Assembly: GCA_030688735.1 (NCBI GenBank)
Contig: JAUYJC010000208.1
Location: 1-32,355, forward strand
Length of the DNA stretch: 32,355 nt
Direction: 5' to 3'
Source of the DNA: Deltaproteobacteria bacterium
Lineage (GTDB): Bacteria; Desulfobacterota; Binatia; UBA9968
The position numbers were made by a program, and so were the translations under genes. The notes beneath the pieces are model-generated. The model did not search any database. It was given only the letters and a program-made list of their open reading frames with translations, and had not been told where the DNA came from. Below are positions 20,801 to 28,063 of this stretch, one piece after another; the stretch's first letter is position 1, and each line of letters opens with the position of its first letter.

Positions 20801-20835
20801 GGATAGTAGCACAATCTGCTATCCTTCTTTTTTTT
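20801..20835 (+). terminator. Rho-independent terminator
   Basis: The stem GGATAGTAG/CTGCTATCC pairs over 9 bp (one G-T wobble) around a CACAAT loop and is followed by TTCTTTTTTTT. It lies 26 nt after the stop of the small secreted protein. Confidence 0.9.
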
Positions 20836-21020
20836 GGCTTATTCTGCATCCCTCCAATAGCTAGATCAGTCTTCTTTGCCCAAAAGACGCGAAGCCCTGT
20901 CAACTCTTATAAGAATGTAACCCAGGGGTAAGTCTTGCTTTAACCCCACTCAATATTATAAAATTTCTGCATCTGGCGTAGGGTTCCTTGTTGATTGGTG
21001 CGCTGAAAGGAGGAGTGGAG

Positions 21021-21203
21021 ATGGACCTGCCGAAATGCCAAAAGTGCAATGACGGGGTGCTTATCCCCCTATCAGACTACGGGCAGGATGGGGCTTCAGT
21101 GATATTCAAGGCCTGGGCCTGTACGAATCCGGACTGCGGCTTTTCACTCCGGGTAGATAAAGGCGAAGTCACTTACGGCAGGAGGATCGAGCCCAAGCAC
21201 TAA
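21021..21203 (+). CDS. Small zinc-ribbon-like protein
   Basis: A 60-residue protein with four cysteines in a CX2C-X24-CX4C arrangement (Cys6, Cys9, Cys34, Cys39: KCQKC and ACTNPDCGF), consistent with a single zinc ribbon. The ORF track starts upstream at 20988. The ATG at 21021 is far better, with AAGGAGG 7 nt before it. The protein has no membrane segment or signal peptide and ends in a basic tail. I do not recognise a specific family. The upstream 185 nt hold no gene. Function is unknown. Confidence 0.7.
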   Translation: MDLPKCQKCNDGVLIPLSDYGQDGASVIFKAWACTNPDCGFSLRVDKGEVTYGRRIEPKH

Positions 21204-21377
21204 GTCAATCGTCGAAATTTGCCCTTCCTAATTTTCCTTGCGCAGCGATCGCATCGATGGCGACCGGCGACCTTCATCGCTCATCGGTAGTAACCGTTAT
21301 GAGGGCATGCTCCGGTTAAAACTCTGAATCGCCCGCCCGAACAGCTCACAGCCTTTTTTCAACGCTTCTAAACATTT

Positions 21378-21953
21378 TTATTGCGTTGCTGCGTCGGTGG
21401 CGTAGCGTCTGAGAATTTCCGGCGCGATCCACTCATGTCCGGCCTCGTCGGCCAGCAACGTGTCGCGATAAATGGAAGCGGTTTTCGGATCGATGGGCGC
21501 TACCCTTTCGATGAAAGACCTGGAGGTTCTCGGAAAGAACTCCTCATGTCCGAATTGCACGCTGGCGATCAACTCGCAGAGCGAAGTCAACGACGCGTGA
21601 AAATCCCACAGCTCTTTCAATTCCGGCAGCGGTTGGTTCCACAGCGCATCGGGATCGCCGTTTAGCTCCTTGATTCTTTGGCGCAGAATCGAGGTATGCT
21701 TGAGCTCGTTGGCGACATACTCCGACATCGGCTGTTGCAGATCCAGATCGGGGATTTGACCGACCCATCTCACCGTGACTTCCGCCGCCTTTCGTTCCAT
21801 CACCACGCCGAACTGAAGCCGGCGCAAGACGATTGCCGGGCTAAGCGGCTTCTCGGCTCCATAGCTTTTTCTCTCGGCGTTCAGCTTTTCCCAAAACGCT
21901 TCACGGTACTCGGCCAATCGATTGAGGAACTCCGCCGCATTCAGAGCTTCCAT
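21378..21953 (-). CDS. Ferritin-like four-helix protein, probable diiron
   Basis: The 191-residue helical protein carries the ligand pattern of the ferritin-like superfamily: a Glu in helix 1 (Glu53 or Glu58, VMERKAAE), ExxH in helix 2 (Glu83/His86, NELKHTSIL), a Glu in helix 3 (Glu127, LCELIASVQFG) and ExxH in helix 4 (Glu170/His173, DEAGHEWI). This should bind two metal ions and support an oxidase, hydroxylase or ferroxidase reaction. The ORF track starts at 22082. I use the ATG at 21953 because GGGAGGTT lies 5 nt before it. It is divergent from a second iron-type protein at 22081, with 127 nt between. The substrate is unknown. Confidence 0.75.
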   Translation of the reverse strand: MEALNAAEFLNRLAEYREAFWEKLNAERKSYGAEKPLSPAIVLRRLQFGVVMERKAAEVTVRWVGQIPDLDLQQPMSEYVANELKHTSILRQRIKELNGDPDALWNQPLPELKELWDFHASLTSLCELIASVQFGHEEFFPRTSRSFIERVAPIDPKTASIYRDTLLADEAGHEWIAPEILRRYATDAATQ

Positions 21954-21984
21954 TTTTAACCTCCCACGAACAACACCAGGGTGA

Positions 21985-22013
21985 TTGACTTGGGAAATCT
22001 TTTGGGTTTTAAC
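21985..22013 (+). promoter_or_regulatory. Candidate sigma-70 promoter for the HDO-family gene
   Basis: TTGACT (21985-21990, 5 of 6) and TTTAAC (22008-22013, 4 of 6) are spaced by exactly 17 nt in the 127-nt divergent gap. Transcription would begin about 60 nt before the ATG at 22081. Confidence 0.45.
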
Positions 22014-22080
22014 AATACAGGATTTTTCTTTTTCGTAAAACCGCTTCGACTGATTGCCGTCGGCTCGAAGATACCTTCCC

Positions 22081-22812
22081 ATGAATACTGCCGAGGCTAA
22101 AGCCTACGTCGACAATCTCTACGCCCACTGGGAGCGTAAGATCAATCAAGGCCAGTTCATGGGCCAGTTGCGAGATGGAAGTCTCCCCGTAGCGAGCGCG
22201 CGGCGCTTTTTTAAAGACTGGGGGATCTTCTCCATCGAAGTAGTCGCGCTCAACGCCGTTTCCTATTACGTGCATCTGCCGTTTTTCGTCAGCAACTTTG
22301 ATCTGCTGCCGGCCTTCTCGGAAAAGATCGCCGAGGAGCTGATCTCGCCCAAACCTCCCGGCCATATTCTGATCCTCATGGAGACCGCCAAGGCGCTCGG
22401 CCTTTCGAAAGAAGAATTGTTCGAACAGCCGGCGTCGGCGCCGGGGCGGGCGATCAGCGACTACTGCCGGCGGATTTTTCAGGACGGGTCGATCATCGAA
22501 CTCTGGGGCCTGCATGTCTACGAGGAGAGCCTCGGCCACTGGGCGAAACAATGGGGTGACGCGCTGGTGGCGCATTACGGCCTGCGCAAGCAAGAGACGA
22601 TCTATTTTACCGCCCACGCCGAAGCGGATCTGGTGCAGCATAATGACCGCATGGGGCATGGGCCACTCAATCGCATGATCCTGCAGCGCATCCTGGAACA
22701 GGGACTGACGGCGCGCAAGCTCGGTTATGATCCAAAGTACTGCGCCCTGACGATGGTCGATCTGCACGCGCTGATGGAAACTCACGCGCTGGAAAATCCT
22801 TATCGTTCTTAA
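22081..22812 (+). CDS. Heme-oxygenase-like diiron (HDO/TenA-PqqC-fold) enzyme
   Basis: A 243-residue all-helical protein of the TenA/PqqC/CADD fold, the iron-containing redox enzyme group. Candidate metal ligands are Glu85/86 and His95 in helix 3, Glu149 in VYEESLGHW, and His179, Asp183 and His187 in an HxxxDxxxH run (AHAEADLVQH). The last pattern marks the diiron branch rather than TenA thiaminases. Such enzymes cleave C-C or C-N bonds or make unusual metabolites using oxygen. The ORF track begins at 22054; the ATG at 22081 starts at the family-like MNTAEAKAYVDNLY. The ribosome binding site is weak. It is divergent from a ferritin-like gene, a possible functional pair. Confidence 0.82.
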   Translation: MNTAEAKAYVDNLYAHWERKINQGQFMGQLRDGSLPVASARRFFKDWGIFSIEVVALNAVSYYVHLPFFVSNFDLLPAFSEKIAEELISPKPPGHILILMETAKALGLSKEELFEQPASAPGRAISDYCRRIFQDGSIIELWGLHVYEESLGHWAKQWGDALVAHYGLRKQETIYFTAHAEADLVQHNDRMGHGPLNRMILQRILEQGLTARKLGYDPKYCALTMVDLHALMETHALENPYRS

Positions 22813-22854
22813 ACCGGCCGTGATTCACCCACTCGTGTCTTCAAATCCCAATCT

Positions 22855-23238
22855 ATGACCCACAACGATTACGCCAAGCTCAGCAGATTTGCTTCCGCGA
22901 TTGTCATAACCGCGCTCGCTCATTCAACGCTCAGTGCGGGCGAGCCTGCACCGGGAAAGTGGGAAATCCTCGCGCCGCTGCCGTCGGCGCGCACCGAAGT
23001 TGCCGCGGTGGAACTGGGCGGACATATCTATGTGATGGGCGGCTACGAAAAGAACGGTGACCTGGTCGAAGCCTATGATCCCGTGAACAACAGTTGGCAA
23101 GGTTGGGCGCCCATGCCCACCGCGAGACATGGGCTCGGCGCAGCGATTGTCGGCAGCTCGATATATGTCATCTCGGGCGGCCCCAAACCGGGAGCGACGT
23201 TTTCTTCGGTCAATGAAGTATTCGCACCGGCGAATTAG
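22855..23238 (+). CDS. Short secreted kelch-repeat protein
   Basis: The 127-residue protein has a signal peptide (VITALAHSTLSAGEP) followed by about two kelch motifs: AAVELGGHIYVMGGYEKNGDLVEAYDPVNNSW and GAAIVGSSIYVISGG. A closed kelch propeller needs five to seven blades, so this is either a remnant or a protein that assembles with copies of itself. The stop is clean and no kelch sequence continues in the next 175 nt in any frame. It begins 42 nt after the HDO-family gene on the same strand. No strong ribosome binding site is visible. Confidence 0.65.
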   Translation: MTHNDYAKLSRFASAIVITALAHSTLSAGEPAPGKWEILAPLPSARTEVAAVELGGHIYVMGGYEKNGDLVEAYDPVNNSWQGWAPMPTARHGLGAAIVGSSIYVISGGPKPGATFSSVNEVFAPAN

Positions 23239-23274
23239 CGAATGGTTCTTGCGGCTTTAATTTGAAGGAGTATT

Positions 23275-23361
23275 CACCACAGAGACGCAGAGTTCGCAGA
23301 GGGTTTGTTCAAAAAAATCTTCGTTTGATTTCTTCTCAGCGTACTCAGCGCCTCCGCGGTG
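23275..23361. repeat. Imperfect inverted repeat, 27-nt arms
   Basis: The left arm (23275-23301, CACCACAGAGACGCAGAG plus 9 nt) and the inverse of the right arm (23335-23361) match at about 20 of 27 positions, with mismatches mostly transitions. The loop is 33 nt and AT-rich. The element sits in the 175-nt gap between the kelch and deacetylase genes. Similar CTCTGCG...CTGTGGTG units are seen between genes in many environmental genomes. Confidence 0.65.
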
Positions 23362-23413
23362 AACCAGACCGGAGTTCACGACCCGAAAAATAGACCTCGG
23401 AAGGAGCAAAAAC

Positions 23414-24313
23414 ATGGTGCCCGAAAATCTTCGCACTGCGTACCAATGGAACTACCGTCCGCAAACTCCGCGTCGTCCCGCATGGTTCACCGAGTGGCCG
23501 GGAGGGAACCGGATCGCCGTTACGATCAACGTGATGCATGAATGGGAGTCGCGCCCACGCGCAGGTACTGCCAGAAAGGGCCCCATGACCACCGGGAATC
23601 AAGTTCTCGATTTTCTCGGACTCGGCGCGCGCGAGTATGGCGCCAACTTCGGGTTTACCCGCCTGCTCGATGTTTTCGACCGCTGCGGCGTCAAGGCAAC
23701 GGTGTTCGCCAGCGGTCTCACGGCGGAGCTTTATCCCGAGTCGCTCAAAGAAGCCCGGCTCCGAGGACATGAGGTGGCCAGCCATCACTGGGACCAAACC
23801 AAGCACCCCTACGAGTATCAAAACGAAGATGAAGAGCGGGAGGACATGGTCAAGACGGTGGCGGCCATTGAACTCGCCACGGGAGAGCGCCCGCTCGGCT
23901 ACATGTCTCCCGGACCGCGCCCGAGTCCCTACACGTTAGCAATATCCGCGGCGCTCGGCTTCAAATGGAACGGCGACTACTGCGACTCGGATATCCCGTA
24001 CATGATCGACGTCAACGGCAAGCGATTAGTCTCCGTCGGTTACGTGCGCCCCGCGCATTCGGATAACGACATCATGGCTCTCGGACTGGCCGGCGCCCTG
24101 CAACATTTGAAGGACGACTTCGACGCCCATTATGAGGAAGCCGCGCGCCAGCCGATGAAGTTTCGCCTGGCGGTGCATAATTTTACCGGCGGCAGGCCGG
24201 GCTTAGCGAAGGTCGTGGAAAATTTCCTCCAATACGTGAAAGGCCACCCCGGTGTTTGGTTCTGCCGCTGTATCGACATGGCCGAATTCTGGGCAGAGCG
24301 GGAGAAAATCTAA
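23414..24313 (+). CDS. Polysaccharide deacetylase / PuuE-allantoinase-like protein
   Basis: The 299-residue protein has the NodB-homology fold. Supporting segments are FTRLLDVFDRCGVKATVFASGLTAELYPE, ARLRGHEVASHHWDQTKHPY, ERPLGYMSPGPRPSPYT and a final FRLAVHNFTGGRPG. In classic deacetylases motif 1 is TFDDG; here the equivalent strand reads TINVMHEWES, without the Asp-Asp pair, as in the PuuE allantoinase branch. The SHHWDQTKH stretch can provide the metal histidines. It more likely acts on a cyclic amide or similar small molecule than on chitin or peptidoglycan (inference). The ATG at 23414 is supported by GGAAGGAG. It has no signal peptide, so the protein is cytoplasmic. Confidence 0.8.
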   Translation: MVPENLRTAYQWNYRPQTPRRPAWFTEWPGGNRIAVTINVMHEWESRPRAGTARKGPMTTGNQVLDFLGLGAREYGANFGFTRLLDVFDRCGVKATVFASGLTAELYPESLKEARLRGHEVASHHWDQTKHPYEYQNEDEEREDMVKTVAAIELATGERPLGYMSPGPRPSPYTLAISAALGFKWNGDYCDSDIPYMIDVNGKRLVSVGYVRPAHSDNDIMALGLAGALQHLKDDFDAHYEEAARQPMKFRLAVHNFTGGRPGLAKVVENFLQYVKGHPGVWFCRCIDMAEFWAEREKI

Positions 24314-24349
24314 CGGTTGTGCGCCGGTTAGCCTTCGGCAACCCCCCGA

Positions 24350-25342
24350 CTATTCGACCGCCTGCGCAAAGAATTGGAGGATGCGCGACGGGAGCCAGCT
24401 TAGATCACCGGGAAATTTTCCCGTAACAAATCCGACATGGCCGCCGGTCTGTGAAAACTCCAGGGCGACGCGGTCGGATACTTCCGCTGGAGTCGGCAAC
24501 GCGTCGCCTGGAAAGAAGGGGTCGTTGTGCGCGCTGATCAAGAGCGTCGGTACTCTGATCTGCCGAAGCCAGGGTTTGCTGCTAGAGCGCTGCCAGTAAT
24601 CAGGGGCGTCTTTGAATCCGTGAATCGGCGCGGTGTAAAGATCGTCGATCTCCCGAAATGTGGAAATGGCACGTAGAGCGCGCCCATCAATGGGAAGACC
24701 ATGGGCCGAGATCTTGGCCAGCACTTTTGGTTTCATCGACCCGAGAAACCGGCTCGTATAGATCAGCTTGCTCCAGCCGTAGTCGAGCCGTTGCGCCCCG
24801 ATCCTGAGATCCACCGGAACTGAGATCGCCGCGGCGCGGTCGACTACGCGCAATGCGTTTTCTCCTTGCTCACCCAACCATTTAAGCAGCATGTTCCCGC
24901 CGATCGAAACTCCGACCGCATAGAGGCGGAGATTCGGCTCCCGTTCTCTAAATCTGCGCAGAATCCCGTCGATCTCCGATGAGTCGCCGGAATGATACGC
25001 CCGCGCCAAGCGATTCACTTCGCCGCTGCAGCCACGAAAATGAACCACGACGCCGCGCATCCCACGGCGCTGGATCTCGTTCATCACGCAGATTGCATAG
25101 TGGCTGCGCGAAGAGCCTTCCAAGCCGTGGAAGAGAACGACCAAGCTGGAGCCCGGCGAGGAAGGCTCGATCCAATCGAGATCGATGAAGTCTCCGTCCG
25201 GGGTTTGCCAACGTTCCCGCCGATAACTGAAATTCATCGGCTGCCTGAGCGAGTAGGCGTAGATCGTTTGCAAATGGCCCCCCGGCAGCCAGCCGGGGGC
25301 CGTGTAAGGGGAAAGAGTCGTGCAGCCTGATCGATTTTTCAT
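24350..25342 (-). CDS. YheT-family alpha/beta hydrolase
   Basis: The 330-residue hydrolase shows the YheT/ABHD pattern in full: PGWLPGGHLQTIYA at the N-terminus, the oxyanion region LFHGLEGSSRSHYA, HFRGCSGE, the nucleophile elbow GVSIGGN (Ser in the centre), the acid in ISAHNDPFFPG and the base in GGHVGFV. This esterase-like family is conserved in Gram-negatives but its physiological substrate is not settled. It converges on the deacetylase gene with a 36-nt gap and diverges from the ThDP enzyme. No good ribosome binding site precedes the ATG. Confidence 0.88.
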   Translation of the reverse strand: MKNRSGCTTLSPYTAPGWLPGGHLQTIYAYSLRQPMNFSYRRERWQTPDGDFIDLDWIEPSSPGSSLVVLFHGLEGSSRSHYAICVMNEIQRRGMRGVVVHFRGCSGEVNRLARAYHSGDSSEIDGILRRFREREPNLRLYAVGVSIGGNMLLKWLGEQGENALRVVDRAAAISVPVDLRIGAQRLDYGWSKLIYTSRFLGSMKPKVLAKISAHGLPIDGRALRAISTFREIDDLYTAPIHGFKDAPDYWQRSSSKPWLRQIRVPTLLISAHNDPFFPGDALPTPAEVSDRVALEFSQTGGHVGFVTGKFPGDLSWLPSRILQFFAQAVE

Positions 25343-25587
25343 GAACGTAGGGGGCGACGCAGCCGGCTACTAGCGCGAGTCCTTTATTCCTTCAATTCTC
25401 CGGGCGCGACGATAAAAGGATCGGGCCAACTGCTGAACCTGCCGCTCGGTGCTGTTGATAGCGGAACTCATGCCCGCGGACTCAAGGCAATCATGTTTGT
25501 ATTCCCGCCCTGCATCATAATACGATCCGGCACAGGGATAAATGCCGGCCCGTGACAAGCCGGCAGTCAAACGAGGACAAGGTAACC

Positions 25588-27291
25588 ATGAGCCAACCAG
25601 TTAAGGACCCAAGCGACACCATCACCGGCGCCGAGGCCGTCGTCGAGATGCTCAAGGCGCACGGCGTCGAAATTATCTTCGGCCTATGCGGCGACACGAG
25701 CCTGCCGTTCTACGACGCGCTGGCGCGGCTGCCTCACGGCATGCGCCATATTCTCACCCGCGACGAGCGCTCGGCGGCCTATATGGCCGACGGCTACGCG
25801 CGCGTCTCGGGCAAAGTCGGCGTGTGCGAAGGGCCGAGCGGCGGCGGCGCGACTTATATTCTTCCGGGTCTCGCCGAAGCGAATGAATCATCCGTGCCGG
25901 TGCTCGCGATCAATTCGGATATTTCCGTCGCCTCCCGCGGCCGTTATGCGCTGACCGAACTCGATCAGGGTGCGCTGATGCGCCCGGTTACGAAGTGGAA
26001 CGCCGTCCTCGACCGCGCCCAGGACATCCCGCAGGTCTTTCGAACGGCCTTTAAGCAAATGACCACCGGCCGCCCGGGGGCGGCCCATGTTGCGCTCCCC
26101 TTCGATGTGCAAAACGGCGCCGTCGACCGCGCCGATGTCTATGGCGATGCGGCTTTCGGCAGCTATCCGGCCGAGCGTGTCGCGCCCGACCCGAATTGCG
26201 TTGAGCGGGCAGCGAAACTCTTGCGCGAGGCGGCGCGGCCGCTGTTTATCTGCGGCGGCGGCGCCGTGATCGCGAGCGCGGAGCCGGAGCTGCTGGAGCT
26301 TGCCGAGCGGCTGTCGGCTCCGGTGGCGACCACCATCAGCGGCAAGGGGGCGATCAATGAAGAACATCCGCTCGCCGTCGGCGTGGTGGGCTCCAACGGC
26401 GGCACGCCGGAGACGCGCGCGATAGTCGATCAAGCGGACCTGATCATCTTCGTCGGCTGCCGCGCCGGCTCGGTGACCACCGAACGCTGGCGCCATCCGG
26501 TGCCCGACAAGGTAAAGGTGATTCATCTGGACGTCGACCCGGCGGTGATGGGCATCAATTATGCGGCGGAGGTAGCGCTGGTAAGCGACGCGAAGCTTAC
26601 GCTGGCGGCGCTGAACGCCGCGCTCGCGACGGTGCAGCGACCCCTTGAGGCATCGGCGGTGGAGCGGGCCCAGGAGCAGAAGTTCGCCAAGTTCCACGCC
26701 CTCGCCGAGTCCGGCGACAAGCCGATCAAACCTGAGCGCGTGATCGTGGCGCTGTCACAGGCGCTTGATCCGGACGCGCTTGTCGCCGCCGACGCGGGAA
26801 CTCCTTGCCCGTATCTTTCAGCCTATTATCAACTGCGCGGCACGGGCCGCCGCTTTTTTTCCAACCGCGCCCACGGCGCCCTCGGCTACTCGTTGCCGGC
26901 GGCCATCGGCGCGCATTTCGCCCGGCCGCAAGTCAAATGCGTTTCAGTGATGGGCGACGGCAGCTTCGGTTTTACCTGCGGCGAGCTTGAGACCGCGGCG
27001 CGCTACCGGCTGCCGATCACTTTTATTGTAATCTCGAACGCGACCTACGGCTGGATCAAGGCTGGGCAGAAGTCGGGCTACGGCCGGCGTTACTTCGCAG
27101 TGGACTTCGACCGTACCGACCACGCCGCCGTGGCCGCCGCTTTCGGCGTGAAAAGCTGGCGCGTCACCGAGCCCGAAGACCTCGGCAAGACGCTCAAACA
27201 AGCACTGGCCCACGGTGGACCGAGCCTGGTCGATATCGTCTGCCAGCCGCTCCATGAAGCGAAAGCGCCGGTCTCCGAATGGATCGCGTGA
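25588..27291 (+). CDS. Thiamine-diphosphate-dependent enzyme, acetolactate-synthase-like
   Basis: The 567-residue enzyme has the three-domain layout of the ThDP decarboxylase/ALS superfamily. The N-terminal PYR domain has the cofactor-activating Glu60 in TRDERSAAYMADGYARV. The central domain follows (PLFICGGGAVIASAEPELLEL). The C-terminal PP domain has the magnesium/ThDP motif GDGSFGFTCGELETAARY...SNATYGWIK (from about residue 455). No regulatory subunit is beside it, so branched-chain biosynthesis is unlikely. Sulfoacetaldehyde acetyltransferase, oxalyl-CoA decarboxylase-like or benzaldehyde-lyase-like roles remain possible. The ORF track start (25552) is upstream; I use the ATG at 25588, preceded by AAGGT. 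Neighbours do not reveal the substrate. Confidence 0.85.
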   Translation: MSQPVKDPSDTITGAEAVVEMLKAHGVEIIFGLCGDTSLPFYDALARLPHGMRHILTRDERSAAYMADGYARVSGKVGVCEGPSGGGATYILPGLAEANESSVPVLAINSDISVASRGRYALTELDQGALMRPVTKWNAVLDRAQDIPQVFRTAFKQMTTGRPGAAHVALPFDVQNGAVDRADVYGDAAFGSYPAERVAPDPNCVERAAKLLREAARPLFICGGGAVIASAEPELLELAERLSAPVATTISGKGAINEEHPLAVGVVGSNGGTPETRAIVDQADLIIFVGCRAGSVTTERWRHPVPDKVKVIHLDVDPAVMGINYAAEVALVSDAKLTLAALNAALATVQRPLEASAVERAQEQKFAKFHALAESGDKPIKPERVIVALSQALDPDALVAADAGTPCPYLSAYYQLRGTGRRFFSNRAHGALGYSLPAAIGAHFARPQVKCVSVMGDGSFGFTCGELETAARYRLPITFIVISNATYGWIKAGQKSGYGRRYFAVDFDRTDHAAVAAAFGVKSWRVTEPEDLGKTLKQALAHGGPSLVDIVCQPLHEAKAPVSEWIA

Positions 27292-27301
27292 GACGTGGAC
27301 T

Positions 27302-27333
27302 CACCACCAAGGCCCAGCGCGGCTACGCCGCAA
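27302..27333. repeat. Dispersed 32-nt repeat, partner of 29110-29142
   Basis: The segment with AAGGCCCAGCGCGGCTACGC reappears, inverted and with a few changes, at 29110-29142. A shorter relative lies at 28957-28985. All are intergenic. Confidence 0.6.
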
Positions 27334-27356
27334 GCAAAAAGAAAATGCAACTTTTA

Positions 27357-27465
27357 CCACGAAGGTCACGAAGAGCACGAAGTTAAGAAGTTTAAAAATA
27401 TCAATGTCCGAAACCTTCGTGTCCGGAGTCTACCCTGAGCCCGGTCGAAGGGCGTGCTTCGTGGT
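27357..27465. repeat. ACCACGAAG inverted repeat with a TGAG-TCGAA unit inside its right arm
   Basis: Terminal arms are ACCACGAAG (27357-27365) and CTTCGTGGT (27457-27465). The left side continues as GTCACGAAGAGCACGAAG, and the right side should mirror it. The right side is interrupted by CCCTGAGCCCGGTCGAAGGG (27433-27452), a copy of the dispersed TGAG-N-TCGAA repeat. This looks like one repeat inserted into another. It lies in the gap between the ThDP and GlcG-like genes. Confidence 0.6.
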
Positions 27466-27493
27466 GAGAATATTTTCTTTGACCTCGCCAAGT

Positions 27494-27961
27494 TCAGTTT
27501 TGCAATCGCACCTTCGATCCCAGGCTCGCGCAATCCTCGTCGGTCTTGAGGCTGGCGGCGCGGATGCCGTAGGCGGCCAGCTCCTCGTCGCGCTCCTGGG
27601 TGTCGCCCGTCACGCCGACGGCGCCGATGACCTCGCCGTCGTCGTCGCGAATCAACCTGCCGCCCCCTTCGGGGAAGATCTGATCGTCCGACGCTTTGAT
27701 CAAATACTGCATGAACAGCGGCCGCTCTTCGGTGCGCGCGCGCACGAGGGAAGAGGAGCGGCCCAGGGCGAGCGCCGCGTACGCCTTTCCGAAAGCCATC
27801 TCGAAGCGCATCATCGCCGAGCCGTCTTCTTTTTGGAACGCCTTCACCTTCGCGCCGGGCTCGACGATCACGACGCTGAGCGGCCGGCAGCCCAACTCCC
27901 GCCCGCGGGCGAAAATAGCCTCGATGATGCGATTGGACTGCGCCAGGGTGATCATGCTCAT
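27494..27961 (-). CDS. GlcG/HbpS-family heme-binding-like protein
   Basis: The 155-residue protein is a GlcG/HbpS-domain protein. It shows MITLAQSNRIIEAIFARGREL, the core SVVIVEPGAKVKAFQKEDGS, the FGKAYAALALG helix and the typical ending GEVIGAVGVTGDTQERDEELAAYGI. Members bind heme or small ligands or assist glycolate and propanediol pathways, but function here is unknown. The ORF track starts at 28060. I use the ATG at 27961, where the family N-terminus begins; the upstream part is low-quality repeat sequence. It lies 102 nt downstream of the thioredoxin gene on the same strand, with a repeat between them. Confidence 0.82.
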   Translation of the reverse strand: MSMITLAQSNRIIEAIFARGRELGCRPLSVVIVEPGAKVKAFQKEDGSAMMRFEMAFGKAYAALALGRSSSLVRARTEERPLFMQYLIKASDDQIFPEGGGRLIRDDDGEVIGAVGVTGDTQERDEELAAYGIRAASLKTDEDCASLGSKVRLQN

Positions 27962-27985
27962 AGGGGCCCCCGTTCTGTCGGGAAG

Positions 27986-28061
27986 ACGTGTTCGTTGCTC
28001 GTGCTCGTGGCTCGACGGGAAATCCTCACCCTGACGATCACGAACACGATCCACGAGCACG
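27986..28061. repeat. CGTGCTCGTGG-type imperfect repeat
   Basis: GTGCTCGTGG (28001-28010) is exactly complementary to CCACGAGCAC (28051-28060), and CGTGTTCG (27987-27994) to CGAACACG (28041-28048). The two pairings cross, so they cannot form one simple hairpin. They may be remnants of a degenerate palindromic repeat between the thioredoxin and GlcG-like genes. Confidence 0.5.
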
Positions 28062-28063
28062 AT

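Noticed and set aside
25370-25570. 66-residue minus-strand ORF upstream of the YheT-type gene
   Set aside because: The start is only the ORF-track choice with no convincing ribosome binding site, the composition is unremarkable, and no family is recognised. A real small gene cannot be excluded.
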